Positions 1-9,950 of a stretch of DNA of 64,000 bases are shown here, in pieces. Source of the stretch: Allorhizobium borbori (GTDB lineage: Bacteria; Pseudomonadota; Alphaproteobacteria; Rhizobiales; Rhizobiaceae); NCBI RefSeq assembly GCF_014196535.1, contig NZ_JACIDU010000002.1:248001-312000 (forward strand), in the 5' to 3' direction. The position numbers and the translations under genes are program-made. The notes beneath the pieces are model-generated. The model was not told the origin of the DNA. It made no database searches and worked only from the letters and a program-made list of their open reading frames with translations. How positions within the stretch are numbered: the stretch's first letter is position 1; every line of letters starts with the position of its first letter.

Positions 1-10
1 ATCGAGCCTG

Positions 11-898
11 ATGACGATGGGTTCTGCAAATCCTGTTTCTGCACTCGAACGCCTGAACGTGCGCGGCAAGCGTCGCGGTACGGCCATCCTGATGCCCGGT
101 GCGGCTCTTGCGATGGCTCTCGCACTCACCGCCTGCGCATCGACACCGGCTCCGACCGACGTCATCAGCATCGACCGCACGCAGGGTTCCCAGGAAAACA
201 TCTCGTCGCTGACCTCGGTGATCAGCTCCAACCCGTCCGATCCGGAAGGCTACAACGTCCGCGGTTCGGCTTACGGCAAGGCTGGCGAATTCCGCAAGGC
301 GCTGGCGGACTTCAACACCGCGCTGCAGCTCAATCCGCGCTTCTATCAGGCTTACGCCAACCGCGGACTGGTCTATCGCAACATGAACCGGCAGGCGGAA
401 GCGCTCGCCGATTACAGCGCCGCCCTGCAGATCAACCCGTCCTATGATGTGGCGCTTATCGGTCGCGGCAACCTCTACCGTCAGGCCGGTCGCGATGTCG
501 AAGCCTTCAACGACTTCAACAAGGCGATCCAGCTCGACACGACCGATGGCCGCGCCTATCACAACCGCGGTCTGATCTATCAGAAGCGCGGTCAGCACAC
601 GCAGGCCATCGAAGACTTCTCCCGCGCCATCTCGTTGTCGTCCGGCTCGCCGGAACCCTACAATGGCCGTGGCATTTCCTATCTGGCGCTGCGCGACGAC
701 GAGAACGCCTTTGCCGATTTCAACACCGCCATCGCGCTCGACGGCACCCGTGCGGAATCCTGGACCAACCAGGCGCTGGTCTACGAACAGCGTGGCGAAC
801 GCGCCAAGGCCGCCAAATCCTATCAGCACGCCGTACGCCTCGATCCAAATTACGCTCTGGCCCGCGCCGGCCTAGCACGCGTCAAGGGCGGCGTCTGA
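11..898 (+). CDS. TPR-repeat lipoprotein
   Basis: The 295-residue protein has a basic N-terminus, a hydrophobic stretch and a lipobox (LTAC, Cys at about 42), so it should be a lipoprotein anchored in the envelope. From about residue 70 to the end it is a continuous array of about six tetratricopeptide repeats, each with the G-Y/A-A-DFN-AI-L-P pattern, as in NlpI-like scaffold lipoproteins that bring envelope enzymes together. The leader is long (41 residues), and the start lies only 10 bases from the window edge, so an upstream or alternative start cannot be excluded. No catalytic domain is visible. It is followed by a strong terminator and appears monocistronic. Confidence 0.85.
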   Translation: MTMGSANPVSALERLNVRGKRRGTAILMPGAALAMALALTACASTPAPTDVISIDRTQGSQENISSLTSVISSNPSDPEGYNVRGSAYGKAGEFRKALADFNTALQLNPRFYQAYANRGLVYRNMNRQAEALADYSAALQINPSYDVALIGRGNLYRQAGRDVEAFNDFNKAIQLDTTDGRAYHNRGLIYQKRGQHTQAIEDFSRAISLSSGSPEPYNGRGISYLALRDDENAFADFNTAIALDGTRAESWTNQALVYEQRGERAKAAKSYQHAVRLDPNYALARAGLARVKGGV

Positions 899-920
899 TC
901 GCATCTGCGATACCGGAATC

Positions 921-955
921 AAAAAAGGCGGTACGCTCGAGCGACCGCCTTTTTC
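921..955. terminator. Bidirectional rho-independent terminator
   Basis: The stem GGCGGT/ACCGCC (927-932 with 944-949) is flanked by an A-run on one side and a T-run on the other. It sits between the convergent TPR lipoprotein gene and the GGDEF/EAL gene and can serve both. Confidence 0.85.
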
Positions 956-976
956 ATATCTCCCCAATAACCCGGA

Positions 977-3223
977 TCAACGCTGCATCAGCGCAAGCGC
1001 CTGATCGGGCGGCAGCGGTCGGGAAAACACGAAGCCCTGCACAAGATCCGCAGCCCCGTTTTCAACGATCACGGCAAGCTGCTCTTCGGTCTCCACCCCC
1101 TCCACCACCACATCGAGGCCGAGCGCACGCACGAGATTGACCGTGCCCTTCAGCAGCTTGAGGCGGCGACCGTCGCTCGTCACGTTGCGCACGAAGGAGC
1201 GATCGATCTTCACCACATCAAGCGGCAGCGTGTCGAGATAGGCGAGGCTCGAAAAGCCGGTGCCGAAGTCATCCACGGCAATGGTCACGCCCATCGTCCG
1301 CAGTTCCGCCAGAAGCGCGCCGGCCGCCAGTGGCTCGTCCATCAGGCAGCTTTCAGTCACTTCGAGATGCAGGCGCGACGAGGAAAGCCCCGTCAGCGCC
1401 AGCGTTTCGGCCACGAGATCCACGATCGCCCGGCTGCGCAGATCATGCGCCGAGAGATTGACCGAAACGGATGTCTGCCCCGGCCAGCGCATGCATTCGC
1501 GGCAGGCCTGCTCCAGCACGAAGGCGGTGATGGTGGAAACGACCCCCATATCCTCGGCCATGCGGATGAACACATCGGGGCTGACCGGACCGCGCTCGGG
1601 ATGCGTCCAGCGCACGAGCGCCTCGCAGCATTCGATATGCCTGCCATCCGGTGTATACATCGGCTGAAACATGGTCGTCAGACCCCGATCCAGAAGGGTC
1701 TGACGCAGATCCGCCTTCAGGCGGCGACTGGCGATGTAGCGCTCGTCCATTTCCCGCGCATAGCCGACACACAGCCCACGCGCCCTGCCCTTCGCCTCCG
1801 AGAGCGCCAGATCGGCCTTGACCTGCCACTCCTCCGTCTCCGCTTCGCGGTTGGGCAACAGCACATAACCGGCACTATAGGTCAGGGGCAACACGACGTC
1901 GCCGACGGTGTAGTTGCCCTGCAACGCCGCATGGAACTTCAAAATGCGGGCCTTCATGGCCAGTTCGTCGCCATCGCGGCCAAACAGAAAGACGCCGAAC
2001 TGGTCGCTGATCATCCGCGCGGTAATCGTCTCGGAATCTGTCAGCGCCGCGAAACGTCGGCCGATTTCGTTCAGCACACGATCACCGAAAGCGTGGCCGC
2101 GCATGTCGTTGACATTCTTCAGGTCGTCCACGTCGATCAGCAGAAAACCGATCGTAACCCCTGCCGGCAGACGCTCAAGCGTCAGGCGCACCTGTTCTGC
2201 AAAGTGATGCCGGTTCGACAGACCGGTCAGTGCATCGAACTTGGCCATGTGCAGGATCTTTTCCTCGGCCCTTACCCGCGCACTGACATCCTCGAAGATG
2301 ACAACCGCACCGCCATCCGCCCGGGACGCCCCGTCGAATTCGAAGTAGGTCTTGCCGGGCAGCGGCACCTGCACCCGCTGGAAATCACCGTCGAGAAACT
2401 CGCAGAGCCGCTGGCTGAAAGCATGCTTGTGCCCGTCGCCGTCCTCTTCCAGCGCCACAGGAATCAACGCGTCGGCGGCAACACCTTCAGGACCCGCACC
2501 AGCGAAAAATGCCCGGGCACGACTGTTGGCAATCTGCACCCGACGACTTGAATCGAGCATCATCAACCCGTGCGGCATGGTGTCGAGTGCGGCGTTGAAC
2601 CGCTCCACCAGCACGGAAAGGTGGCCGGCAGCAGCGGCACTCCGGGCAAGTGCGTTGCGAATGCCGCACGCCATCACCCGGGCCTCAAAGCCAAGCGGCA
2701 AAAGCATGAAGCACATGATAATGACGGAGAGATCGCCATTCAGCGGCCCCGCAACCGCCGGCGGCAGAACGAGAAAGGCCGTCTGCAAATCAACGCTGCG
2801 TCGCGATGCATAGCTTCGGCCGGCAACAGCAACGAGCAGGCCCATGATGACCGAAATGCAGATGAAAACGGAAAAGCCATCGACACCGGAAACGATGGCA
2901 TAGGCAGTGCCACCACCGAGCAGCGCCGCAGTCAGACCGGAACCGACGATATGGTTCCGCTCGATCCTGCGGGCGCGCGCGGCGTCAATCGCCGTCACAT
3001 CGAAGCGCCCAAGCGCGATCGTCATGACCAGCCGCAACAGACCGATGGCGGAAGCGCAAAGGGCGAGCACCAGAAAGGCCGTGAAATCCGTCCGGACCCA
3101 GACAACCGTAAAGCAGACGATGCTGACCAGCGCACCCGCCAATTGTTGCCAGCGATGCCGGTAAAGCGACCCGCTCAGGGCAAGGCCTTCGCCGTCCCCA
3201 TCGATGTTCGAGTCTTCAGCCAT
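977..3223 (-). CDS. Membrane GGDEF/EAL protein, probable c-di-GMP phosphodiesterase
   Basis: About 748 residues. The N-terminal third is hydrophobic, with several membrane segments, followed by a PAS-like region, a GGDEF domain and a C-terminal EAL domain. The GGDEF signature is degenerate (ISDQFG in place of GGDEF), so cyclase activity is unlikely. The EAL domain keeps its EALVRW motif, the NLS asparagine, the E of the LEVTES region, DDFGTGFSS, the KIDRSF lysine and EGVET, which fits active c-di-GMP hydrolysis. I chose the ATG at 3223 because AAGGA lies 10 bases upstream. The frame stays open to ATG 3340 and beyond, so a longer N-terminus is possible. It is divergent from the TRAP transporter genes. 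Confidence 0.85.
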   Translation of the reverse strand: MAEDSNIDGDGEGLALSGSLYRHRWQQLAGALVSIVCFTVVWVRTDFTAFLVLALCASAIGLLRLVMTIALGRFDVTAIDAARARRIERNHIVGSGLTAALLGGGTAYAIVSGVDGFSVFICISVIMGLLVAVAGRSYASRRSVDLQTAFLVLPPAVAGPLNGDLSVIIMCFMLLPLGFEARVMACGIRNALARSAAAAGHLSVLVERFNAALDTMPHGLMMLDSSRRVQIANSRARAFFAGAGPEGVAADALIPVALEEDGDGHKHAFSQRLCEFLDGDFQRVQVPLPGKTYFEFDGASRADGGAVVIFEDVSARVRAEEKILHMAKFDALTGLSNRHHFAEQVRLTLERLPAGVTIGFLLIDVDDLKNVNDMRGHAFGDRVLNEIGRRFAALTDSETITARMISDQFGVFLFGRDGDELAMKARILKFHAALQGNYTVGDVVLPLTYSAGYVLLPNREAETEEWQVKADLALSEAKGRARGLCVGYAREMDERYIASRRLKADLRQTLLDRGLTTMFQPMYTPDGRHIECCEALVRWTHPERGPVSPDVFIRMAEDMGVVSTITAFVLEQACRECMRWPGQTSVSVNLSAHDLRSRAIVDLVAETLALTGLSSSRLHLEVTESCLMDEPLAAGALLAELRTMGVTIAVDDFGTGFSSLAYLDTLPLDVVKIDRSFVRNVTSDGRRLKLLKGTVNLVRALGLDVVVEGVETEEQLAVIVENGAADLVQGFVFSRPLPPDQALALMQR

Positions 3224-3474
3224 CCATTCGCGGTCCTTTTCGCGCAGACTCTCATGTCCGCTAGGTGCTTTTTTAGCGACTTGATTAGTCTTACGAAAAC
3301 GTTTCAGTAGATTTTCCACAAACTTTAAATCGACACGCATGAAACGTGAACCCGCAACGGCGACACGAATGCGCTGATCGATGCAAAATGCCGGATTTGC
3401 GCGGCTTTCCCGCTTTTCTTTTACGCCCCCTTGGTTTATGGCTGTCGCGTTTTCAAAGAAGGGGGACTGGCGCC

Positions 3475-4014
3475 GTGACGGCACTCCTCAAAATCAGCAA
3501 GCTAATTGACGCACTAAGCAGCCTGGTCGGTCGGATCGGCGACTATCTCGTTCTTCTGTGCTGCCTCATCAGCGCAGGCAATGCCCTTGTGCGCTATACC
3601 TTTCATTACAGCTCGAACGCGTGGCTGGAGATCCAGTGGTATCTCTTTGCCTATGTCGTGATGCTCGGCTCGTCCTACACGCTGTGCCGCAACGAACATA
3701 TCCGCGTTGACCTGATTTACGGCGCCGTATCCGAACGCAAGCGCCTGTGGATCGACGTCATCGGCTTCACCTTTTTCATGCTCCCGATCTGCGTGATCTG
3801 CGCGGTGCTGTGCTGGCCCTTCTTCGAGCGCTCCTTCCTTCTGGGGGAAATGTCCGAAAATGCTGGCGGCCTCATCCGCTGGCCAGTCAAGTTTATGATT
3901 TTCATCGGTTTTGTACTGCTCGCCGTTCAGGGCTTCTCCGAGCTTGTCAAGCGCATTGCTGCGCTGCGCGGTGATATCCAGATCAGCACGGATTACGAAA
4001 AGCCGGCGCAATAA
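3475..4014 (+). CDS. TRAP transporter small permease (DctQ/TakQ type)
   Basis: The 179-residue protein has four hydrophobic segments and the family pattern of a short membrane subunit (W-L-E-I-Q-W in the second segment). DctQ-type subunits pair with the large DctM permease and the periplasmic DctP receptor for secondary, ion-driven uptake. I start it at GTG 3475 because AAGAAGGGGG lies 8 bases upstream; the frame is open further upstream, but that part reads as non-coding. It is followed after 50 bases by the large permease, so the two form an operon. The likely substrate, a 2-oxo acid, is inferred from the receptor gene next door. Confidence 0.85.
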   Translation: MTALLKISKLIDALSSLVGRIGDYLVLLCCLISAGNALVRYTFHYSSNAWLEIQWYLFAYVVMLGSSYTLCRNEHIRVDLIYGAVSERKRLWIDVIGFTFFMLPICVICAVLCWPFFERSFLLGEMSENAGGLIRWPVKFMIFIGFVLLAVQGFSELVKRIAALRGDIQISTDYEKPAQ

Positions 4015-4064
4015 CAAGGGCGGCCGGCGCGTGGACGTGACCGGCCCAATACGAGGACCTCAAC

Positions 4065-5543
4065 GTGTTTGAGTACGGAATACTGCCGCCGGCCATGTTC
4101 GCGGCAATGGTCGCATTCATGCTGTTCGGCTTCCCGGTCGCTTTCTCGCTCGGCGCGGTTGGCATGCTGTTTGCCGTGGTCGGCCTTGTGGGCGGCTTCT
4201 TCGATCCGAGCTTCATGAATGCCCTGCCGCTGCGCTTCTTCGGCATCATGTCCAACGACCTTCTGCTGGCCATTCCGTTCTTCACCCTCATGGGTGCGGT
4301 CATGGAGCGGTGCGGGTTGGCGGAAGAGTTGCTCGAAGGAACCGGCAAGCTGTTCGGCGCCATCCCGGGCGGCCTCGCCTATGCGGTCATCTTCGTGGGC
4401 GCCATCCTTGGCGCCATCACCGGCACCGTGGCGGCCTCGGTCATCACCATGGCGATGATCTCGCTGCCTGTGATGCTGAAATATGGCTATAATCCGCGCC
4501 TTGCGACAGGCGTCATCGCCGCATCCGGCACGATCACCCAGGTCATCCCGCCCTCTCTGGTGCTCGTCGTTCTCGCCGACCAGCTCGGCAAGTCGGTTGG
4601 CGATATGTATCTCGGCGCCATCGGCCCTTCGATCCTTCAGGTGGCTATCTTCGCCGGCTACATTGCGATCATGTCGATCATCAAGCCGTCCAGCATGCCC
4701 GCCCTGCCAGTGGAAGCGCGCGGCGAGTTGAACATGAAGCTCGTGCTGAAGGTTCTGCTCAGCATGGTCCCCTCCGTGGCGCTGATTTTCGTCGTCCTCG
4801 GCACCATTTTCATGGGCCTTGCCACCCCGACGGAGGCCGGTGCGCTCGGCGTTGTCGGCGCCATGGTCATCGCGGCAATCAATGGCAAGCTGACCTGGCC
4901 GCTCATCCGCCAGGGCATGGCCAGCACGATGCAGATCACCTCCATGGTGGTCTTCATTCTGGTCGGCTCGACCATCTTCAGCCTGATCTTCCAGGGCCTC
5001 AATGGTTCGCTGTGGATCGAGCACATGCTGTCGGGCCTGCCGGGCGGCCAGATCGGTTTCCTGATCTTCGTCAACGTCTTCATCTTCTTCCTGGCATTCT
5101 TCCTCGATTTCTTCGAAATCGCCTTCATCGTCATCCCGCTTCTGGCCCCCGTTGCGGACGCGCTCGGCATCAACCTCATCTGGTTCGGGGTGCTGCTGTG
5201 CGTGAACATGCAGACATCGTTCATGCATCCGCCGTTCGGCTTCGCGCTGTTCTATCTGCGCTCGGTCACGCCGCGCGAAATTCCGACGATGGACATCTAC
5301 AAGGGCGCCATTCCGTGGCTGTGCATGCAGCTTCTGCTTGTCGCCATCATCATCTTCTGGCCCGAATCCGTCACCCACTGGCTCGACAAGGGGCCGAAGA
5401 TAGACGTTGACGCTATCAGGATCGAAGTCCCCGGCTTCAATCCGCAAGGGGGGGGCATGGGTTCGGCACCCGCCGGCAATGGCCTGCCGGCGCTCGGTCC
5501 GCTTGGTGGCGGCCTTTCCGGTCCGCCCAAGATCAACCCCTGA
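4065..5543 (+). CDS. TRAP transporter large permease (DctM/TakM type)
   Basis: The 492-residue, very hydrophobic protein has about 12 predicted membrane segments and matches the DctM/YiaN permease family, including the conserved G-T-V-A-A-S and P-P-S-L stretches around residues 125-165 and the PTEAGALG motif near residue 255. It forms the transport channel of a TRAP system. The start is GTG 4065 with GAGG upstream. The last 40 residues form a Gly/Pro-rich, soluble-looking tail that is longer than the usual family C-terminus. The binding protein gene lies downstream on the opposite strand. Confidence 0.88.
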   Translation: MFEYGILPPAMFAAMVAFMLFGFPVAFSLGAVGMLFAVVGLVGGFFDPSFMNALPLRFFGIMSNDLLLAIPFFTLMGAVMERCGLAEELLEGTGKLFGAIPGGLAYAVIFVGAILGAITGTVAASVITMAMISLPVMLKYGYNPRLATGVIAASGTITQVIPPSLVLVVLADQLGKSVGDMYLGAIGPSILQVAIFAGYIAIMSIIKPSSMPALPVEARGELNMKLVLKVLLSMVPSVALIFVVLGTIFMGLATPTEAGALGVVGAMVIAAINGKLTWPLIRQGMASTMQITSMVVFILVGSTIFSLIFQGLNGSLWIEHMLSGLPGGQIGFLIFVNVFIFFLAFFLDFFEIAFIVIPLLAPVADALGINLIWFGVLLCVNMQTSFMHPPFGFALFYLRSVTPREIPTMDIYKGAIPWLCMQLLLVAIIIFWPESVTHWLDKGPKIDVDAIRIEVPGFNPQGGGMGSAPAGNGLPALGPLGGGLSGPPKINP

Positions 5544-5563
5544 TCTCAAGTCCTGAAAGCATG

Positions 5564-5592
5564 AAAACCGGCGTTTCGAGCGCCGGTTTTTT
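5564..5592 (+). terminator. Terminator of the TRAP permease operon
   Basis: A 10-bp stem (AAAACCGGCG/CGCCGGTTTT) with a 7-base loop is followed by T residues. Confidence 0.85.
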
Positions 5593-5616
5593 CTGATCTG
5601 TACAGGCCCGAAAACA

Positions 5617-5648
5617 AAAAGCCCGGCGTCTTTCGACGCCGGGCTTTT
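5617..5648. terminator. Terminator of the TRAP receptor gene
   Basis: The perfect GCCCGGCGTC/GACGCCGGGC stem (5621-5630 with 5635-5644) has A and T runs on either side. It is oriented to end the minus-strand receptor transcript and may also back up the terminator just before it. Confidence 0.85.
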
Positions 5649-5671
5649 CGCGATCGGATAACGCCTGAGGC

Positions 5672-6847
<1,176 letters not shown>

Positions 6848-7035
6848 CTAAACATTTTGGCGCTGGCCTTGCAAGCGCAAAGCGCAATATTGTTCCAAGC
6901 GCGCAACCGGTTCTTGGCTAAAATTTCCCGCCGCTTCGAATGCGCAAACCCGGTTGACAAAAGCCACGAACCGGCATGAAACCTTCCTGTCGAAACCACG
7001 CAGCATCACCTCTTTTGCCCCATTGGAGCCCCGTC

Positions 7036-7794
7036 ATGTCCAGACCCGTCGTCGCCGTTCCCGCCGATCTGAAGATCGTGGATGGGGTTGTCTGGCACGC
7101 CGCACAGAACCAGTATGTCAAGGCCGCGCTGAAAGTGGCCGATGTCATGTCCTTCATCGTTCCGGCCTTCGAGGACGGTAACGAGGCCGACGCCATCCTC
7201 GATCATGTCGATGGTCTGCTGGTTTCCGGCTCGGTCAGCAATGTGCATCCCTCGCTTTATGGTGTCGAAGCCCGCGAGGAAGACGGCCCCTTCGACCCCG
7301 GTCGCGACGCCACCAGCCTGCCGCTCATTCGCCGTGCCATCGAACGCGGCATTCCCATGCTCGCCATCTGCCGTGGCATTCAGGAGCTGAACGTGGCGCT
7401 GGGCGGAACGCTGCAAACGGAAATTCAGGAAAACGAAGGCATCTGGGACCATCGCAAGCCCGACACCTCAGACCGCGACGAAGCTTTTGCCATTCGCCAG
7501 AGCGTCATCGTGCGGGAAGGCTCCTGCATCGCCAATTATCTCGGTCTCGCCGGCGAAATTCAGGTGAATTCGCTGCACCGTCAGGCCATCGCGGAAACAG
7601 CACCGCGCATTCAGGTGGAAGCCACCGCGCCCGATGGGACGGTGGAAGCCGTATCCGTGATCGACGCCAAGGCCTTTGCCTGCGGCGTGCAATGGCACCC
7701 GGAATACTGGGCCGAAACCGACGGCCCCTCGCGTCACCTCTTCACTGCGTTCGGCGATGCCGTCCGCGCCTACGCCGCTGCGAAGGCTCGCTGA
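7036..7794 (+). CDS. Class I glutamine amidotransferase-like hydrolase (PuuD family)
   Basis: The 252-residue protein has the class I amidotransferase fold used by gamma-glutamyl-GABA hydrolases (peptidase C26). The nucleophile elbow AICRG places Cys112, and WHPE supplies His221 and Glu223, so the triad is complete. Proteins of this group release glutamate from gamma-glutamyl amides such as gamma-glutamyl-GABA in polyamine breakdown, but I cannot tell the substrate here. The ATG at 7036 has GGAG 7 bases upstream. It stands alone, divergent from the TRAP receptor, with no other puu genes nearby. Confidence 0.8.
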   Translation: MSRPVVAVPADLKIVDGVVWHAAQNQYVKAALKVADVMSFIVPAFEDGNEADAILDHVDGLLVSGSVSNVHPSLYGVEAREEDGPFDPGRDATSLPLIRRAIERGIPMLAICRGIQELNVALGGTLQTEIQENEGIWDHRKPDTSDRDEAFAIRQSVIVREGSCIANYLGLAGEIQVNSLHRQAIAETAPRIQVEATAPDGTVEAVSVIDAKAFACGVQWHPEYWAETDGPSRHLFTAFGDAVRAYAAAKAR

Positions 7795-7809
7795 ACATGC
7801 AGGAAATGA

Positions 7810-7833
7810 AAACGGCGCCCACGGGCGCCGTTT
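7810..7833. terminator. Bidirectional terminator between convergent genes
   Basis: A perfect 10-bp stem (AAACGGCGCC/GGCGCCGTTT) with loop CACG lies between the amidotransferase gene and the minus-strand dehydrogenase gene. Confidence 0.75.
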
Positions 7834-7839
7834 CAGCCA

Positions 7840-8799
7840 TCAGACCGGAGCCGGTGTTTCCGGCACCGGCGTCAGCGTCTTGCCCTCTGCAAACCAGCGA
7901 ATGATGTTGTCCACCACCAGATCGCCCATGGCATCACGCGTCGGCACGGTGGCGGAAGCGATATGCGGCCAGAGAACGGCATTTTCCGCATCCAGCAGTC
8001 CCTGCGGCACCTTCGGCTCGTCATAGAACACATCGAGGCCGGCAGCGGCGAGGGTCTTCGCGTTCAGCGCCTCGATGAGCGCATCCTCATCCACCGATGT
8101 GCCGCGCCCGACATTGATGAACACGCCGTTGGGACCCAGCGCCTTCAGCACCTCGGCATTGATGGCCTTGTGCGTTTCCGGCGTTCCGGGAACGATACAG
8201 ATCAGCGTATCCACGGCCTCCGCCAACGCCAGCAGCGTGGGGTAATGAGCGTAATCCACGCCCTCGCGCTTGCTGCGGGTGTGATAGGCGATCTTCACCT
8301 TGAACGGCTCCAGTCGCCGGGCGATCTCGATGCCGATGCGGCCGAGGCCATAAAGACCAACCGTCCGCCCCTTCATGGACATGGGCGACAGGGGGCACGA
8401 CCCCTTCTCAGCCCAGTCGCCGGAACGCAGCCAGCGTTCGACACGGGGAATCTGGTGAATGGTGTTGAGCAGCAGTGCGACGGCGGAGTCCGCCACCTCA
8501 TCGTTCAGCACATCCGGCGTATTGGTAACGATGATGCCGCGTCTGGCGGCCGCGGCACAATCGACACCATCATAACCGACGCCGAAATGGGCGATGATTT
8601 CGAGATTGGGCAGGAGGTCGATCCAGTCGGCGCCGAAGGCACCGAAAATCGCCGCCCCTTTCACCCGTTCTGCATCCTCGGGCGAAATCGACGGCGGCAC
8701 GCCGCGCCTGACCAGGATGAGTTCGAACTTCTCTTCGAGCCGTGTCAGTACACGGCCATGAATGGTGTCGTAAACGAGAACGGCGGTTTTTCCCGTCAT
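7840..8799 (-). CDS. D-isomer-specific 2-hydroxyacid dehydrogenase
   Basis: The 319-residue cytosolic oxidoreductase has the NAD(P)-binding GLGRIG motif at 151-156 inside a Rossmann domain and the catalytic Arg232 (GRG), Glu261 (DVFYDEP) and His279 (WPHIAS). The length and motifs fit glyoxylate/hydroxypyruvate reductases, which interconvert 2-oxo and 2-hydroxy acids. It lies 32 bases downstream of a LacI-family regulator on the same strand, so the two are probably co-transcribed and the regulator may respond to a related metabolite. The precise substrate is not determined by the sequence. Confidence 0.85.
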   Translation of the reverse strand: MTGKTAVLVYDTIHGRVLTRLEEKFELILVRRGVPPSISPEDAERVKGAAIFGAFGADWIDLLPNLEIIAHFGVGYDGVDCAAAARRGIIVTNTPDVLNDEVADSAVALLLNTIHQIPRVERWLRSGDWAEKGSCPLSPMSMKGRTVGLYGLGRIGIEIARRLEPFKVKIAYHTRSKREGVDYAHYPTLLALAEAVDTLICIVPGTPETHKAINAEVLKALGPNGVFINVGRGTSVDEDALIEALNAKTLAAAGLDVFYDEPKVPQGLLDAENAVLWPHIASATVPTRDAMGDLVVDNIIRWFAEGKTLTPVPETPAPV

Positions 8800-8831
8800 G
8801 CTATCCCTCGAAAATCTGGATTGTCTTGTCG

Positions 8832-9854
8832 TCAGGTCCGGGGCTTGACCGGGCCTGTGGACTGGCGGATTCGCATCTCCGGCTTGATCAGGTGCAACCC
8901 GTCAGGCTCGTGACTGCCGCCCAGTTTATCCAGAAGCGCGCGCGCTGCAAGCCGCCCGACCTCTTCCTGACCGTTCCACACCGTCGTCAGCGCCGGCGTG
9001 GCGATGGAGGCTTCCTCCAGATCGTCATAACCGGTCACGGAAATATCGCGGCCAGCCACGAGACCGGCGCGGGCAATGCCGTTCATGAAACCGATCGCGA
9101 CGAGATCGTTCCAGCAGACTGCCGCCGTCGGCTTCTGCGGCAGGGAAAGAAACTCCATCGCCGCCTCGAAACCGGCCTGCTTGCCGCGCGGTCCCTGAAT
9201 CCGCAGGGCCGGGTCGACCTCCATGCCCGCCTTGCGCAGCGCATTCACATAGCCCTGATAACGGTCGCGGCCCGTCGATGTCTGCTCCGTGCCGCCCACC
9301 ATGGCAATGGTGCGGTGGCCGAGGCTGATGAGATGATTGGTGGCAAGCGAAATGCCATAGCTGTCATCGCCGCGGAAGGTCGGCAGGTCGCCCCCTTCCA
9401 TCGAGCGGGCAATGAGAATGGCCGGCATGTTGTTGTTCTCGGCCAGAGCCACATCTTCCGGCGGTGTACCGATGGCGGGCGACATGATGACGCCATCGCC
9501 CCCAAGTTGCAGCAGCATTTCGATGAAGCTGCGCTGCTTTTCGACGGAATCATAGTGATTGGAGAGAATGAAGGTGTGCGAGCGGCGGTCGAGTTCGCCT
9601 TCGATGGCCTTGAGAATTTCGCCGTAGAACGGGTTCATGATGTCATGCACCACGACGCCGATAATGCCCGAGCGCGAGGTGCGCAGACTGGCCGCGCGAC
9701 GGTTGTAGATATAGCCCATGGCACGGGCCTGTTCCTTGATCCGCTCGCGCGTGTCGGCGGCCACGAGCGGGCTGTCCCGCAGCGCCAGCGAGATGGTCGC
9801 GGTCGAAAGCCCCAGACTTTCGGCAATGGTCGATAATTTGATCTTCTGTGCCAT
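8832..9854 (-). CDS. LacI-family transcriptional regulator
   Basis: The 340-residue protein starts with the LacI helix-turn-helix (KLSTIAESLGLSTATISLAL) and hinge region, followed by a periplasmic-binding-protein-like sensor domain (SGIIGVVVHDIMNPFYGEI and onward). Members bind palindromic operators and are released by sugars or small metabolites. It heads a two-gene unit with the 2-hydroxyacid dehydrogenase. A perfect AT-rich inverted repeat lies 56 bases upstream of its start and could be an autoregulatory site, although most LacI operators have a central CG that this one lacks. Confidence 0.88.
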   Translation of the reverse strand: MAQKIKLSTIAESLGLSTATISLALRDSPLVAADTRERIKEQARAMGYIYNRRAASLRTSRSGIIGVVVHDIMNPFYGEILKAIEGELDRRSHTFILSNHYDSVEKQRSFIEMLLQLGGDGVIMSPAIGTPPEDVALAENNNMPAILIARSMEGGDLPTFRGDDSYGISLATNHLISLGHRTIAMVGGTEQTSTGRDRYQGYVNALRKAGMEVDPALRIQGPRGKQAGFEAAMEFLSLPQKPTAAVCWNDLVAIGFMNGIARAGLVAGRDISVTGYDDLEEASIATPALTTVWNGQEEVGRLAARALLDKLGGSHEPDGLHLIKPEMRIRQSTGPVKPRT

Positions 9855-9909
9855 GCGCCTCTCCCTCCCCCGTATCGATTCTGCCTTACTCCCATAGGGC
9901 GAACGATTT

Positions 9910-9933
9910 CAATTAAATTAAACAATTTAATTG
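9910..9933. promoter_or_regulatory. Perfect AT-rich inverted repeat upstream of the LacI gene
   Basis: CAATTAAATT is repeated in inverted form as AATTTAATTG with a 4-base spacer. It lies in the 96-bp gap between the marR-like gene and the LacI gene, 56-79 bases before the LacI start. AT-rich palindromes of this kind are typical MarR-family operators, so either neighbouring regulator could bind it. Confidence 0.55.
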
Positions 9934-9950
9934 CGGAGCGCAATGGCGGC

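Noticed and set aside
3993-5549. Long open frame antisense to the TRAP large permease gene
   Set aside because: Its translation is a monotonous Asp/Glu/Arg/His/Gln-rich string that comes from reading a hydrophobic membrane protein gene backwards in GC-rich DNA; no family motif or ribosome-binding site.
6868-6880. Operator TTGC-N4-GCAA upstream of the TRAP receptor gene
   Set aside because: Only four base pairs per arm, easily expected by chance at this composition.
6954-6982. Promoter TTGACA-N17-TGAAAC before the amidotransferase gene
   Set aside because: The -35 is good, but the -10 is poor and the distance to the gene is long; not secure enough to list.
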